A stretch of 64,000 bases of DNA from Kalaharituber pfeilii (lineage: Eukaryota > Ascomycota > Pezizomycetes > Pezizales > Pezizaceae), in the NCBI GenBank assembly GCA_015179045.1, contig WHUZ01000145.1, positions 1-64,000 on the forward strand, given 5' to 3'. The notes below the pieces were generated by a model that ran no database searches, was not told the DNA's origin, and was given only the letters and a program-made list of their open reading frames with translations. Position numbers and translations under genes: made by a program. This document shows positions 10,110-20,244 of the stretch, one piece after another (positions within the stretch are counted from its first letter, which is position 1; every line of letters begins with the position of its first letter).

Positions 10110-10865
10110 ATCGAGTGGGCCCTATCATACCTGTCAAATTCAGCTGATTCTAGCTCAGCTCGTTCTGCCACATCTATCAAATTCAGCTCATTCCGTATCT
10201 TCTCGTGTCTCGGTTCAGGCATGCCATACATCTGAAATTCAGCTCACTCTACCTCATCCCATCTCGTACCTTGGGCATGCCATATGTCTCAAACTTATCT
10301 CATTTGCATTGTAGGCTCGGGCCGGCCATACCTGTCAAATTCAGCTCATTCTACCACATCTTGCACCGTCATGTAGGGCCAGCTATATGTGTCAAATTCA
10401 GCTCATTCTGCATTATCTCGTGCCGACAGCCCGGGCCTGCAATTCGTGTAAAATTCAGCTCGTTCTAGCTCACCTCACGCCGTTGAATAGGGCCTGCAAT
10501 TCGTGTGAAATTCAGCTCATTCTGACTCATCTCACGTCGTCGAATAGGGCCTGCCAAACCTGTGTCGAGTTTAGCTCATTCTGCAGCATCTCGTGCCGGC
10601 AGGTTAGGCAAGCCATACCTGTCAAATTCAGCTCATTGTGCCTGATCTCGCGCTGTTATGTCAGGCCGCCTATACGTGCCAAATTTAGCTTATTCTGCCT
10701 CACCTCGTGGGCCGGCCATACCTGTCAACTTTCTCACGCCGTTGTTAGGTTGGGCCTTCTATGCCTGTCAAATTCAGCTCACTCTACCTCATCTCATGGC
10801 GGTAGGTACTAGGTGGGGCCTGCTATACCTGTAAAATTGAGTTCATTCTTCTTCACCTGAGGCCG
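10110..10865. repeat. Right arm of long inverted repeat
   Basis: This is the reverse-complement partner of the 8395-9235 arm, with the same order of variant 60 bp units. The last 12 bp (10854-10865, CACCTGAGGCCG) are the left target duplication of the inserted element at 10866. The arm resumes at 12042 and runs to about 12145. Confidence 0.8.
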
Positions 10866-12041
10866 TTTTTTTTTTTTTTTTTTTTTTATTTTCACATAAC
10901 CCCGCTTGCAGCTGTTCGCCATGGCAGGGTCCCCGGACCGAGGTCCTTATGGCCCGGAGACAGGCACCTAAAAACAAACAACAACTCACTATATACACCG
11001 ACATTCAAAAGGGAATAGAGGAAATAAAACCCATGAGACAACCCGCTATGCCGTCAAGTCCATTTCCTCCACCTCCCTCCCCTTCCCCTTTCTGTCCACC
11101 TTTGAATTTCTATCCCAGTCATACAGGCACGAATCGTACCACTTGCCTGACAACCTTACCTTCGCTGGTGTTTGGCTATCCGATTCCACCTCCCCCTCCA
11201 GGTAGATGACAACCGAGCTAGCCTTCTTTCCCTCCCTCCTCTCTTTCTTCACCAACCATCTTGCCGCAACAATCTTTCCCATCCATGGGTTCGCATTCTC
11301 CATCCAATCTCTTACTTTCCCGAGTTTCTTTGTCACCGCAATTCCATGTACTACGATCGCACGACCGGATTGCGGGAGTGTCCTTTCCTTTGGGATTGGC
11401 TTCGGAGATGGTGCTGGAGATGGTTTCTTGGACATTTTCTGCTTGGGGGGACTGGTACTTTGTCCCCCTTTCACTTTTTTGGACTGGAAAGCAGTGGACT
11501 TTGTTCGGCTTTTGGGTGGTGCCACTGGAGGTCGGTCAGAATTGTCCCCTTCCGGGGGTGTGCTTGGCGGGATGTTCTGGGAGACAACTGCTGCATATGA
11601 CAGCTTTGGTGGTTTCTCCGGGTCAGTTTGTGTTTCCCTTCCTTTGAGGGTTTCCTCAGGTGCATATTGTGTATTTCTGTGCATGATTCCGTCTCCACCG
11701 CTAGTGCAAGAGCAGCAATGACGTGATGCACACTCCTGATTTCACACAGGAACCTGTCTGTTGGTTCAAAGTTTGGTCTTGTCTTCTGGTCTTTTATGCA
11801 AGCATGTATGTGTTCGATGACATCCCCCACGGCATCAAGCATATCGGACATATTGACTCCGCCGAGCCGATCTCCGATAGACTTGTACAGTGGGGCCTCG
11901 AGACGGGTACTCTTGGCCAGAGTTGTTTTGGCACCTACGGGCATGTTTTTTGGTGCTGGGCTGCCCAATGCCATGAATCTATTGGTCGGATCCATGGTGG
12001 GAATGCCAAGAAGTCAGGGATGGTGGTGTGCTGGCAACGGA
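10866..12041 (-). mobile_element. Full-length ORF1-only LINE derivative, tail B
   Basis: This 1176 bp insertion on the minus strand has perfect 12 bp target duplications CACCTGAGGCCG (10854-10865 and 12042-12053). Its 3' end is CCCTGCCATGGCGAACAGCT, GCAAGCGGGGTTATGTG and poly-A. It contains one LINE ORF1-like coding region and no reverse transcriptase. The 5' UTR is only about 46 bp. It defines the family whose last ~40 bp make up the ultra-short tail-B insertions elsewhere. The left arm of the inverted repeat, near 8500, gives the empty site. Confidence 0.88.
11046..11995 (-). pseudogene. LINE ORF1-like (gag) protein, one frameshift
   Basis: Two overlapping minus-strand frames (11995-11471 and 11684-11046) meet near 11690, implying one frameshift in a ~315-residue ORF1. 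The first part is an alpha-rich N-terminal domain. The second has PKLSYAAVVS, a Pro/Lys/Ser-rich linker, then a folded segment with IVVHGIAV, LGKVRDWM, AARWLVKKERREGKKASSVV and KVRLSGKWY. This is the RRM-like RNA-binding region typical of fungal Tad-type ORF1. The usual CCHC knuckles after it are absent, and the protein ends in Lys/Glu-rich residues. It would act as an RNA chaperone bound to the element RNA (family knowledge). Mobilisation must be in trans. Confidence 0.75.
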
Positions 12042-12194
12042 CACCTGAGGCCGTGGGGCCGGACCTACCATATCTCTTAAATTCAACTCATTCTGCCACA
12101 TCTCATGCTATCAGGCCTGACCTGTCATATCTATGTAATAAATCGGTCCGGGTCGGGTCAGGGTACAGGACCCAGGTATGGGGCGGGCGGCAAA
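12042..12194. repeat. End of the inverted-repeat right arm plus unassigned sequence
   Basis: 12042-12145 completes the right arm and matches the reverse complement of 8395-8505. The remaining bases up to 12194 show no gene or clear repeat. Confidence 0.65.
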
Positions 12195-12480
12195 TATGCA
12201 TTCGGACAGGGGTACTAATGCACATTATGCGCTATGTACGAATACATATTTTACTAGCTAGTAAAAGTCCAAATTCATTATGTCAGCTGTCCAAATTTCA
12301 TCACGTCAGCTGTCCAAATACTTTGTTACATAATGAAGTTGGACACCCTATCACAAAATTTGGACTGTCTTATGGCTATCACCAGACGAAAATATGCTAG
12401 TTTCTGCCGAATACTGCATGGCGCATAAATATGCATTTCCCCTGTTCAAATACTTATTTTTCTGTCTAGTACATACGCGG
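12195..12480. repeat. Dispersed repeat R4, MITE-like, copy 1
   Basis: Subterminal inverted repeats of about 55 bp (GGACAGGGGTACTAATGCAC on the left, its mirror near 12400-12460) flank a core with two AAATTCATTATGTCAGCTGT-type motifs. It is related to 22870-23075 (reverse) and 31590-31830. Near 12412 (TGCCGAATACTGCATGGCGC) it is uninterrupted where the 31.7 kb copy has a tail-B insertion. No transposase is present; the superfamily is not certain. Confidence 0.55.
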
Positions 12481-12496
12481 CGGATCCATTTCTTCA

Positions 12497-12670
12497 GTGC
12501 AATGGCAACGCACCTTTGCAGTGCAATGGCAACGCACCTTTGCAGTGCAATGGCAACGCACCTTTGCAGTGCAATGGCAACGCACCTTTGCAGTGCAATG
12601 GCAACGCACCTTTGCAGTGCAATGGCAACGCACCTTTGCAGTGCAATGGCAACGCACCTTTGCAGTGCAA
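12497..12670. repeat. Perfect 24-bp tandem repeat, 7 units
   Basis: Seven virtually identical copies of GCAATGGCAACGCACCTTTG, CAGT stand head to tail. Perfect identity suggests very recent expansion. The unit contains the GCAGTGCAATGGCA motif scattered at 16.7 and 19.2 kb. Not a CRISPR: there are no spacers. A 24 bp period gives open frames on both strands. Confidence 0.95.
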
Positions 12671-13070
12671 TTGAGCATGTTAAGCATGTTGAGCACATTA
12701 AGCATTTGAGCACGTTGAGTGCGCTTATGAGATGTAGGCACATTTGAGCATGTACATGAAATGTAAAACATATTGGGCACATTGCTCATGTTGAGCACGT
12801 TGAGCACGTTGCGATGCCGGCGGCAGGAATACTTGCGTTGCAGGTGGAATGGAGGACATTTTGAGCACGTTGAGTATGTCACAACACCAGTGGCAGGATT
12901 ACTTGCATTATGGGCACAATGGAGGACATTTTGAGCACGTTAAGTACGTTGCGGTGCCAGCAGCAGGATTACTTGCGTTGTGGGCGCAATGGGGACATTT
13001 TGAGCACGTTGAGCACGTCGCGACGCGGGCAGCAGGATTACTTGCCTTGTGGGCGCTGAGGGCGTAAACT
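12671..13070. repeat. GAGCACGTTGAG repeats and ~67-bp tandem repeat
   Basis: 12671-12790 has short GAGCATGTTAAGC units. From about 12795 four copies of a ~67 bp unit follow (GCAGGATTACTTGCGTTGTG, GGCGCAATGG, ACATTTTGAGCACGTTGAG). No gene is seen. Confidence 0.8.
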
Positions 13071-13555
13071 ACCTTTTGTGATACGATAGGCGTGCCAAGC
13101 CAGAGAGTCAGGAAGCCAGAAATGCATCGTGTGTCGTGACGCTTGCTGCCTCGTCGTGACGCTGCTGATGCAACCTCTTTTTTGCTGATGAAGTAGCACC
13201 TATGCCAAGAAACCATGGAGCTATAGTCGCTCCATGGTTTCTTGGCATGATGAGATGCATGTCTAGTATGGGAAGTACCGCAATGGCAGCACACTTTCGC
13301 AGTGCAATAGCAGTGCCCCAGCGCCCCAGCGCCCTCGCGCTCATGGCACTGAGGGTACAAACTCCCCTTTTTCCTGATGTTTCTACATTCGTGAGGAGCC
13401 AATTTTCGACGTATTGAATACATACAAAGTGGTCTATTCCATACATGTGCTACGAAGGCATTTTTGATACCCTTACCCATGATACAAGGGCCGCAATGTG
13501 ATTTCCACCTAGCTAAAGAACTGGCTTACCGCACCTGTATGATGTCAGGTAAGAA
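13071..13555. other. Repeat-fragment region with a 20-bp perfect hairpin
   Basis: No supported gene. The stretch holds R5-like fragments and the perfect hairpin at 13202-13248. Confidence 0.5.
13202..13248. repeat. Perfect 20-bp inverted repeat, 7-nt loop
   Basis: ATGCCAAGAAACCATGGAGC (13202-13221) is followed by TATAGTC and its exact reverse complement (13229-13248). A second copy of the same hairpin is at 32454-32498, and single arms occur at 8120, 8200, 32370 and 32420. The arm itself contains CCATGG. Confidence 0.9.
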
Positions 13556-13559
13556 GCCG

Positions 13560-14253
13560 GCCCCAGTTTGCCAAGGGTAGGTAAAATAGCATGCGTGGCA
13601 AATACGTCGCAAATGCCCTCGTCGTACATGTTGAAAATAGAGATGGTAAATACGTCACAAATGCCCTCATCATAGACCATTTTGGAAAATAAACCATTTT
13701 GTGCATAGTAAATACGTTGAAAATGCCCTCACCGTGCATGTGGAAAGTAGACCGTTTTGCACATAGTAGGTACGTCTGAAATACCCTCGCCGCGTATGTG
13801 GAAAACAGACCATTTTGCATATAGTAAATACATTAGAAATGCCTTCGCCGCGCTTGTGGAAAGTAGACCGTTTTGCACATAGTAAATACGTTGGAAATGC
13901 CCTCACCATGCATGTGGAAAACAGACCGTTTTGCACATAGTTGGAAATGCCCTCGCCGCGCTTGTGGAAAATAGTCCGTTTTGTACATAGTAAATACGTT
14001 GGAAATGCCCTCGCCGCGCATGTGGAAAACAGACTGTTGGAAATGCTCTCGCCGCACATGTGGAAAACAGACCGTTTTGCACATAGTAAATACGTTGGAA
14101 ATGCCCTCGCCGCGCATGTGGAAAAGAGACCATCTTGCGCATAGTAAATACGTCGAAAATGTCCTCGTCGCGTATGTAGAAAATAGGTCATTTTACACAC
14201 GTTAAATGGGCTCCTCGCACATGTATAAAATAAACCATTTTGCACATGGCAAA
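13560..14253. repeat. ~57-bp minisatellite
   Basis: Ten or so units carry TAGTAAATACGTTGGAAATG, CCCTCGCCGCGCATGTGG, AAAACAGACCGTTTTGCACA. It is interrupted at 14254 by a solo LTR and resumes in diverged form at 14469-14700. Confidence 0.88.
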
Positions 14254-14468
14254 TGTAACGGATGATAGTAAACGCAGAGAGTTACCGTCCGCCAGGCCAA
14301 AAAGACACTTAACCAGTGATACTCGCTAGTCCCCTGCGTGGCTCATATAGCACATTTTAAAACTGCGACGCCGGCGCCCGGCTGTCGCATATCGCCTACG
14401 TCGCATATGCGTATACTGTGCGCACATTCACCGACCGCCTGCCCTACAGTTGCAGTGAATCCGTAACA
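14254..14468. mobile_element. Solo LTR, family TGTAACGG
   Basis: A 215 bp block starts TGTAACGGATGATAG and ends GAATCCGTAACA. It is flanked by a perfect 5 bp duplication GCAAA (14249-14253 and 14469-14473) within the 57 bp minisatellite. The ends form an inverted TGTAACGGAT/ATCCGTAACA pair, longer than the usual TG/CA. No internal region is present. Confidence 0.85.
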
Positions 14469-14473
14469 GCAAA

Positions 14474-15235
14474 TACATTACAAAAGCTCTCATGGCGCAT
14501 GTGGAAAATAGGCTATTTTACGCATGTTAAATAGTCTCGTCGCGCATGGAGAAAATGGGTCATTTTCCACATGTTAACTACGCTACACATAGGCTCTTTG
14601 CAGATGTGGAAAATAGGTTCTTTTTGGCATGTTGAATTCATTGGAAATGACCGCTTCACATATGAGAAAATGGGTAATTTTCGGCACGTTAATTATGTCG
14701 AAAATGTGTATTGCTAATTGGGATTATTACTTAATAAGGTAGTTAGGGTAGTTGTAGTTGCCGGAGGTTTGTGATGAGAAGTACAGTGGTGTGTAACGTT
14801 AGGGTAAAAATTTGTATGGGCTGTCGACGAAAAGTCCCCTGAATTGGGATAGGTTGTCGACGAAAAGTCATGTCTTTTTGGCATAGACCATTCTGAAAAC
14901 TACTGAGTCTATTTTCTATGGAGTTTTTTGGCCGTTGCTGCCAAGCTGTAGCATGGCAAGAATATGACAGGGATAGCCTACTAGTGCGAAAATTTACTCA
15001 AAAGTCGCTATCTTTAACTGTAAATACAGTAAGACCCTAAGTATGAAATGTATTATTTTTTTACATAGAAATATAGAGCAGACGTAGAGCTTTCATTCGA
15101 GGCCAGTTTGAAGATAATTGGACCAAAATTGCGTGTTGCGGCGGGGATATGAAGTTGTATGTCTTACCGGGCCGTGAAAAACCCCAACTTTCGCTGCCTG
15201 ACCCTACCCTTTGGCTATATAGAAAGTAGCTTTAA
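14474..15235. other. Diverged minisatellite then unassigned sequence
   Basis: 14474-14700 holds diverged GGAAAATAGG..CATGTTAA units. 14700-15235 shows no gene, RNA or repeat that I can identify. Confidence 0.5.
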
Positions 15236-15400
15236 AGTGTTTGTAGTAGTCTTGAGTAGCTCTGGAGGGTCTCTGACGCTCTTGAGTAGCTCTGGAGGGT
15301 CTCTGATGCTCTTGAGTAGCTCTGGAGGGTCTCTGACGCTCTTGAGTAGCTCTGGAGGGTCTCTGACGCTCTTGAGTGGCTCTGGAGGTTTTGGGTAGCT
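15236..15400. repeat. 30-bp tandem repeat, 5 units
   Basis: Near-perfect copies of CTTGAGTAGCTCTGGAGGGT, CTCTGACGCT (LLSSSGGSLT in one frame). Confidence 0.92.
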
Positions 15401-15690
15401 TGAAGGTACCTTTACAGCTTTTTAAACCAGTCTAGAGTGATTCTGAAGGTCTTAAAGAATGTAGAAGTAACTCTAGAAGCCTAGAGTAGCTCTAAAGTAA
15501 CTTTAAAAGTCTTGGATAGCTCTGAAGTAGCTTTGAAAATCTTGAGTAGCTGTGAAGCAGCTCTAAGGTAGCTTTAGAAGTCTTAATTAGCTTTAAGGCA
15601 GTACTGAAATAACTTTAAAAGTCTTGAGTGCTTCTGAAGTAGCTCTAAGGTAGCTCTAAAAGTCTTGAATAGCTCTAAGGTGGCTCTGGA
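15401..15690. repeat. Degenerate extension of the 30-bp repeat
   Basis: Older, diverged units of GTAGCTCTAAGGTAGCTTTA and AAAGTCTTGAGTAGCTC run up to 15690. They imply an ancient array of which 15236-15400 is a recent local re-expansion. Confidence 0.7.
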
Positions 15691-16305
15691 GTGGCTCTAG
15701 CAATGTATAGTCTAATGAATGGCCAAATACAGGACGCAATGAGTGCCCAATTAGCGGTCCAATGCACAGCTGAATTCAACAACAACTGCTCTACTCTGCT
15801 GGTGCTCCATGCCGTACAGCTGCCCTTCCGGTGTACCATATCTACACCTCTGTGTCCATTCCGCCCTACAGCATACACACCTCCAAGGCCATTCCGGCCC
15901 ATAGCACATACACCTCTGTAACCATTCTAGCCTATAGCATCTATACCTCCATAGCCATTCTAGCCCACAGCATATCTATCTTCAAACCCATTCCGGCCCA
16001 CAGCATATACACCTCCGTAGCCATTCCGCCGGGGAGTACATAAACCTCTGTGGCCATTCTGGCCCACAGCATATACGCCTCCGTGGCCATTCCGCCGGGC
16101 AGCATATACACCTCTGTGGCCATTCTGGCCCACACCATAGACACCTCCGTGGCCATTCCGCCGGGCAGCATATACACCTCTGTGGCCATTCTGGCCCACA
16201 CCATAGACACCTCCGTAACCATTCCAGCCTGTAGCATATACACCTCTTTGGCCATTACGGCCCACAGTATACACACCGCCGTAGCCACTTCGGCCCGTCA
16301 TATAT
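15691..16305. repeat. R1 edge fragment and 33-bp minisatellite
   Basis: 15691-15835 matches the far edge of R1 (TAATGAATGGCCAAATACAG). 15836-16300 is about 14 units of the 33 bp family (CATTCTGGCCCACAGCATAT, ACACCTCYGTGGC). TATAT at 16301-16305 is the left target duplication of the next solo LTR. Confidence 0.8.
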
Positions 16306-16480
16306 TGTTGAGCTTTGTTAGAAAGAAATGATTGTTATTTCTTCGTAGAGAGAGTAGCCAAAGTAATACACCTATATATATAGAGCATGAGGTTGCTCTC
16401 GGGCCCTTACCACCCTTTATCACGGACCTCTCTGACATCCGACACCTCCGACACTCCGACATTACTGTAGATCTCTAACA
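16306..16480 (-). mobile_element. Solo LTR, family TGTTAGAGATC (minus)
   Basis: A 175 bp block reads, on the minus strand, TGTTAGAGATCTACAG...GCTCAACA. It is flanked by a perfect 5 bp duplication TATAT (16301-16305 and 16481-16485) and nearly identical to 45711-45887. It carries a TATA-rich stretch (CTATATATATAG) about mid-length, plausible as a promoter. Inserted in the 33 bp minisatellite. Confidence 0.9.
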
Positions 16481-16485
16481 TATAT

Positions 16486-16904
16486 ACACCTCCGTAGTCA
16501 CTTCGGCCTACCGCATATACACCTCCGTGGCCATTACGAATTCCGCCTCGCAGTATATGCACCTCCATAGTCATTTCGCCCTATAGCATATACACCTCGG
16601 TGGCCATGCCGGCCCGCCGTATACACTCCGTAGCCGTAACATCCAGTACCTTCCAACGCCTACTGCAGCCTAGCCCCTCACACCCGTACCACGCATTGGC
16701 TGTACATCTTCGCAGTACAATGGCAGTGCATCTTCGGATTGCAATAGCAGCATACATTCGCAGTGCACCTTTGCAGCAACACAATGCCAGCAGCACAATG
16801 GCAGTGCACTTTCACACCATAATGGGAGCATATATTTGTAGCGCACCTTGCCAGGAGCACAATGGCAGCAGCGCAATGGCACCGCAGTTTCCTAGTGCAA
16901 CAGT
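16486..16904. repeat. 33-bp minisatellite, LTR fragment and GCAGTGCAATGGCA repeats
   Basis: 33 bp units run to about 16615. A reverse fragment of the TGTTACG LTR 5' end covers 16615-16690. Short GCAGTGCAATGGCAGC units with GCAGCACAATGGC variants run to about 16890. An arrangement like this recurs at 19000-19320. No gene is seen. Confidence 0.7.
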
Positions 16905-17730
16905 GTGATGAACAGGTCCGAGTCAAGGTACAAGATCTGGGTACGGGGTGGCCGCCGGGCGCTGAGGCGATGTCACAGTGGAGGCGGAAGCAGAGGCGGT
17001 CGGAGCTATATGATATCGAGAGGTAAATGTATTAAAAGCTAAATACACAACTTGGGTAGGATATAAGTTCTTGCGTGGAGCAGCAAGAGGGAGGAGGGAG
17101 GAGGGCCTCTTTATAGAAAACCCTCGCTGGAAAATCCAGGCAAACAAGCAAACAAGCAAAAAGGCAAACAAACGAAGTACATGGAAAACACAGGAAACGA
17201 CAGGAAGTACATGGATGGCCACGGAAATGACTGGAAGCAGGTAGAAGCGTCAAGAATATCCGGGAATAAGCTCGCCGATACCTGTTTCCAGCACCTTCTA
17301 TGGCTTTCCAAAAGGTTCTATAGCTTCCGGCAGGTTCTACGGCTTTCCGCCGGGTTCTGCGGCTTTCCGGCGGGTTCTGGGGATCTGGGTTCTTTTTTTT
17401 TTTTTTTTTTTATTTCACGTAACCCCGCTTGCAGCTGTTCGCCATGGCAGGGTGGGATCCGGGTTCTTCTAGCAGGTTCTGGCAGGTTCTTCGGCTTCGG
17501 CCTGTTAACCGATGACCGGGATGCTGGCGACCATGTCGCTTAAGCGTGCTCACACGCCCAGGGATATTTATCGGAGTGCTAGAAGGAGTGCGGCGAATTG
17601 CAACGGCGTCAGGGTCAGCTGCACGTGTACGAGTACTGGCGAGTCGTATGTTGCTTGCCAGTATAGGAGCGGAGCTGGAGGGTCTTGGGCGAGGGGTCCG
17701 GGTTGGATTGTTACAGTAATGCAACGTGTA
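16905..17730 (-). repeat. Dispersed repeat R1, second copy
   Basis: This matches 4330-4868 and 5575-5890 and has no LTR at the equivalent point. It is interrupted by the tail-B insertion 17393-17453 and ends at the duplication AACGTGTA (17723-17730) of the next element. On the minus strand it carries a TATAAAG box and the CT-rich, GCCTCTGCC leader. Confidence 0.7.
17393..17453 (-). mobile_element. Ultra-short tail-B LINE insertion (61 bp)
   Basis: Poly-T, ATTTCACGTAACCCCGCTTG and CAGCTGTTCGCCATGGCAGG are flanked by GGGATCTGGGTTC (17380-17392) and GGGATCCGGGTTC (17454-17466), a 13 bp duplication with one mismatch. The R1 copy at about 5605 (GGGGATTCGAGTTC region) has no insertion. Confidence 0.88.
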
Positions 17731-18100
17731 ACCGAGGCGAAAGCTCCCAACGCAGGAGGAGGCTTTCCGGCGCCACCAGGCCCACAAGACCCCGCCACAA
17801 ACCGCTTCACCGGCCACAGAAGATGCCACCACCAGGGGAGGAGTCGGCATCGTAATACATGGCATTGCGTTGAGGAAGGACTTGGGGAAAGTGAAGAAGT
17901 GGTTGGCAGCAGCTAACGAGAGTTTGGGGAAGATCAAGGGAATTCGTTGGCTGAGGAAGCGGAACTTGTTGGAGGAGGCAGGCAAGACAACAAGTTCGGT
18001 GGTTGTATACTTGCAGAAAGAGGTGGACGTTGAGAAGGTTAGACTCAGCGGACGGTGGCACAGATCCGCTCGGCATGAGTCCGAGAGGAGGCGGAGATAA
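17731..18100 (+). CDS. C-terminal ORF1 (RRM-like) fragment
   Basis: This is an open frame with no in-frame ATG at its 5' end. It encodes a Pro/Ala-rich linker followed by IVIHGIALRKDLGKVKKWL, GKIKGIRWLRKRNLLEE, KTTSSVVVYLQKEVD, KVRLSGRWHRSARHE and a stop after RRRR. It matches the end of ORF1 at 20909-21267, 29847-30641 and 32883-33062. The putative RNA-binding fold is complete, but the N-terminal domain is lost to 5' truncation. It is unlikely to be expressed as such. Confidence 0.7.
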
Positions 18101-18276
18101 GGGGGAGATACTGGGCGCAGTCCGCATTACTAGATAGTCCGCGGATACTACATGTACTTAGGATTGGTGTTATTCTTGCGTTCTTTTTTTTAGGCTTTTT
18201 TTTTAATAAAAACCCTCGCCATAGCCCGTCGGGCGGCAAGCGAGTACTGATATAACAAAAATAAAATAAAATAAAA
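17731..18276 (+). mobile_element. 5'-truncated ORF1-only LINE derivative, tail A
   Basis: The insertion is flanked by AACGTGTA (17723-17730) and AACGTGTG (18277-18284). The R1 copy at about 5890 (GCAACGTGTAGTTTAATGAA) is the empty site. The 3' end carries CCATAGCCCGTCGGGCGGC, GCGAGTACTGATATAAC and an A-rich tail interrupted by T. The coding segment is listed separately. Confidence 0.85.
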
Positions 18277-18289
18277 AACGTGTGGTTTA

Positions 18290-18556
18290 ATGAATGGCCT
18301 CATATACACCTCTGTGGCCATTCCGGCCCACAGCATAGATACCTCCGTGGCCATTCCGCCGGGCAGCATACATACCTCTGTGGCCATTCCGGCCCACAGC
18401 ACAGACACCTTCGTAGGCATTCCAGCATGTAGCATATACACCTCTATGGCCACTCCGGCCCACAGTATACACACCGCCGTAGCGACTTAGGCCCGTCATA
18501 TATACACCTCCGTAATCACTTTGGCCCACCGCATATACACCTCCGTGGCCATTACT
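18290..18556. repeat. 33-bp minisatellite
   Basis: About 8 units of the CCATTCCGGCCCACAGCATA family, continuous with the array after 19000 once the LINE fragment at 18568 is removed. Confidence 0.85.
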
Positions 18557-18567
18557 AATTCCGTCTC

Positions 18568-18989
18568 TCGGCTAGGGCTCAGCTACCGTCCCTTGACAAG
18601 ACTTGGAAGTCGACACATAGCCACACTAGCAGGAATACTGGGCGGCAAGTTACTACGAAAATGGCAGTACGAAATCGGGAAAGCAGACAGCCCAGAGTGT
18701 CGATGGTGTGGGGAGGAGGAGGAGACTACTGAACATGTGCTCACTAGGTGCAGGACATGGAAACGAAAGTGGCCAGGAGGCATGCAAGACTTGGTCACTC
18801 CTCCGAAGAGCAAGGACACAGACCCACTTAGAGACATCTTGGAGTGGGCAGGGGCATAGGAGACACACAGGATCTTTTCTTATTCCTTTTCTTCTACCTT
18901 CATATGTATCTAATCTCATGTAACTAATCTCGCCATAGCCCCTAGGGCGGCACGCGAGTAATGATATAAAAAAAAAAAAAAAAAAAAAA
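18568..18989 (+). mobile_element. 5'-truncated LINE (ORF2 end), tail A
   Basis: It is flanked by a perfect 11 bp duplication AATTCCGTCTC (18557-18567 and 18990-19000). It contains the last ~95 codons of ORF2 (stop at 18859) followed by a 3' UTR, GCCATAGCCCCTAGGGCGGC, ACGCGAGTAATGATAT and poly-A. Same tail as the ORF1-only elements. Confidence 0.9.
18569..18859 (+). CDS. LINE ORF2 C-terminal Zn-knuckle fragment
   Basis: The segment reads ATLAGILGGKLL, then CRWCG, TTEHVLTRC and ends LRDILEWAGA. The CxxC...H....C arrangement is the C-terminal zinc motif of I/Tad-type ORF2. It closely matches the end of the LINE at 52849-53255. Reverse transcriptase, endonuclease and RNase H are absent because of 5' truncation. 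Confidence 0.85.
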   Translation, partial: RLGLSYRPLTRLGSRHIATLAGILGGKLLRKWQYEIGKADSPECRWCGEEEETTEHVLTRCRTWKRKWPGGMQDLVTPPKSKDTDPLRDILEWAGA

Positions 18990-19000
18990 AATTCCGTCTC

Positions 19001-19384
19001 GCCGTATATGCACCTCCGTAGCCATTTCGCCCCGCAGCATATACACCTCAGTAGCCATTTCTGCCCGCCGTATACACTCCTCCGTAGCCGTAACATCCAC
19101 TACCTTCTAACGCCTACCGGAGCCTAGCCCCTCACGCCCGTAACACGCAATGGCTGTACATCTTCCCAGTGCAATGGCACTGCATCTTCGGAGTGCAATA
19201 GCAGCATACATTCGCAGTGCACCTGTGCAGCAGCACAATAGCAGCAGTGCAATGGCACCGTACTTGAGCAGCGCAATGGTAGCGCATCTTCGCAGTGCAA
19301 TAGCAGTATATATTCATCTCGTGCTGTTGGGTCAGGCCTTCCGCCATTCCAGTAGCCATTTCGGTAGCTACTTTACCAGCCATT
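19001..19384. repeat. Minisatellite remnants and GCAGTGCAATGG repeats
   Basis: 33 bp units, a reverse fragment of the TGTTACG LTR (about 19070-19150), GCAGTGCAATRGCAGC units and a short GCCATTTC patch follow one another. The order parallels 16486-16904, so the two are segmental copies. No gene is seen. Confidence 0.7.
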
Positions 19385-19684
19385 TCACCAGCCATCTGTA
19401 ATCGGACCCCTCGCCCAAGACCCTCCAGCTCCGGTCCTATACTGGCAATCAACATACTATATGCCAGTATTTGCACACGTGCAGCTGACTCTGACCCCCT
19501 CGTAACTCGGTATACTCCTTAGGGCATTCCCATATATGTCCCTACACCTGTGAGCTCACTTAAGCAACATGGCCGCCAGCATTTCTACTCATCGCTTACA
19601 AACCCGAACCGGAAGAACGTGCCAGAATCTGATAGAAGAACTCGGATCCCCAGAACCTGCCGAAAAGACGTCGAACCTGCCGGA

Positions 19685-19997
19685 TAGTGAGCGGCACGAG
19701 CCGAGCCAGCTCGAGCTCGACTGTTCTTGAGCTCGAGCTCAAACGAGCTCAAACGAGCCAAGATCATGCTTGTGTTTTTCTTGACAGCTCGCAGCCAGTG
19801 CAACGTTTCATAAACTGTAAATACCTAATATAGTAATAATTAGAAACTTGGAGCTCATTCTGACCTACCAACAACTTCGAAATGCAGAATTTAGCTGATA
19901 GTAGTGAGAAAGATGAAAATTTAGCTTAGTTTAGTTTAGTTTGTCAATATTATGTATGTAATCAATCCAGGCTCGAGCTAGCTCGTGCCGCTCACTA
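19685..19997. mobile_element. hAT-type MITE, copy 1
   Basis: The 313 bp element has terminal inverted repeats TAGTGAGCGGCACGAGC / GCTCGTGCCGCTCACTA. It is flanked by a perfect 8 bp target duplication CTGCCGGA (19677-19684 and 19998-20005), the hallmark of hAT elements. Interior GAGCTCGAGCTC runs are self-complementary. No transposase ORF is present. Confidence 0.92.
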
Positions 19998-20159
19998 CTG
20001 CCGGAAAGCCTTAGAACCTGCTGGAAGACCTCGGAATCCACCCGCAACAGGTATCACTGAGCTCATTCCCGGATATTCCTGATGCTTCTACCCGCTTCCA
20101 GTCATTTCCTTAGCCTTCCATGTACTTCCAGTCATTTCCTTGGTTTTCCATGTACTTCG

Positions 20160-20225
20160 TTTGTTTGTTTGCTCGTTTGTTTGTTTGCTCGTTTGTTTGT
20201 TTGCTCGTTTGTTTGTTTGCTTGGA
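20160..20225. repeat. Short tandem repeat TTTGTTTGTTTGCTCG
   Basis: About four units of TTTGTTTGTTTGCTCG lie just upstream of the TATA-like box. The minus-strand R1 copies carry the same GCAAACAAACAAGC simple repeat. Confidence 0.85.
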
Positions 20226-20244
20226 TTTGCTACCGAGGGCTTTG

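Noticed and set aside
11172..11721. Plus-strand ORFs of 128-171 aa with hydrophobic stretches
   Set aside because: They are antisense to the L1-type ORF1 on the minus strand, which carries the conserved RRM-like motifs.
12497..12670. CRISPR-like regular array
   Set aside because: Direct 24 bp repeats with no spacers, in fungal DNA; a simple tandem repeat.
16306..16480. DNA-transposon MITE
   Set aside because: The 5 bp duplications, TG..CA ends and a second copy with the same structure fit a solo LTR better; terminal inverted repeats are only about 4 bp.
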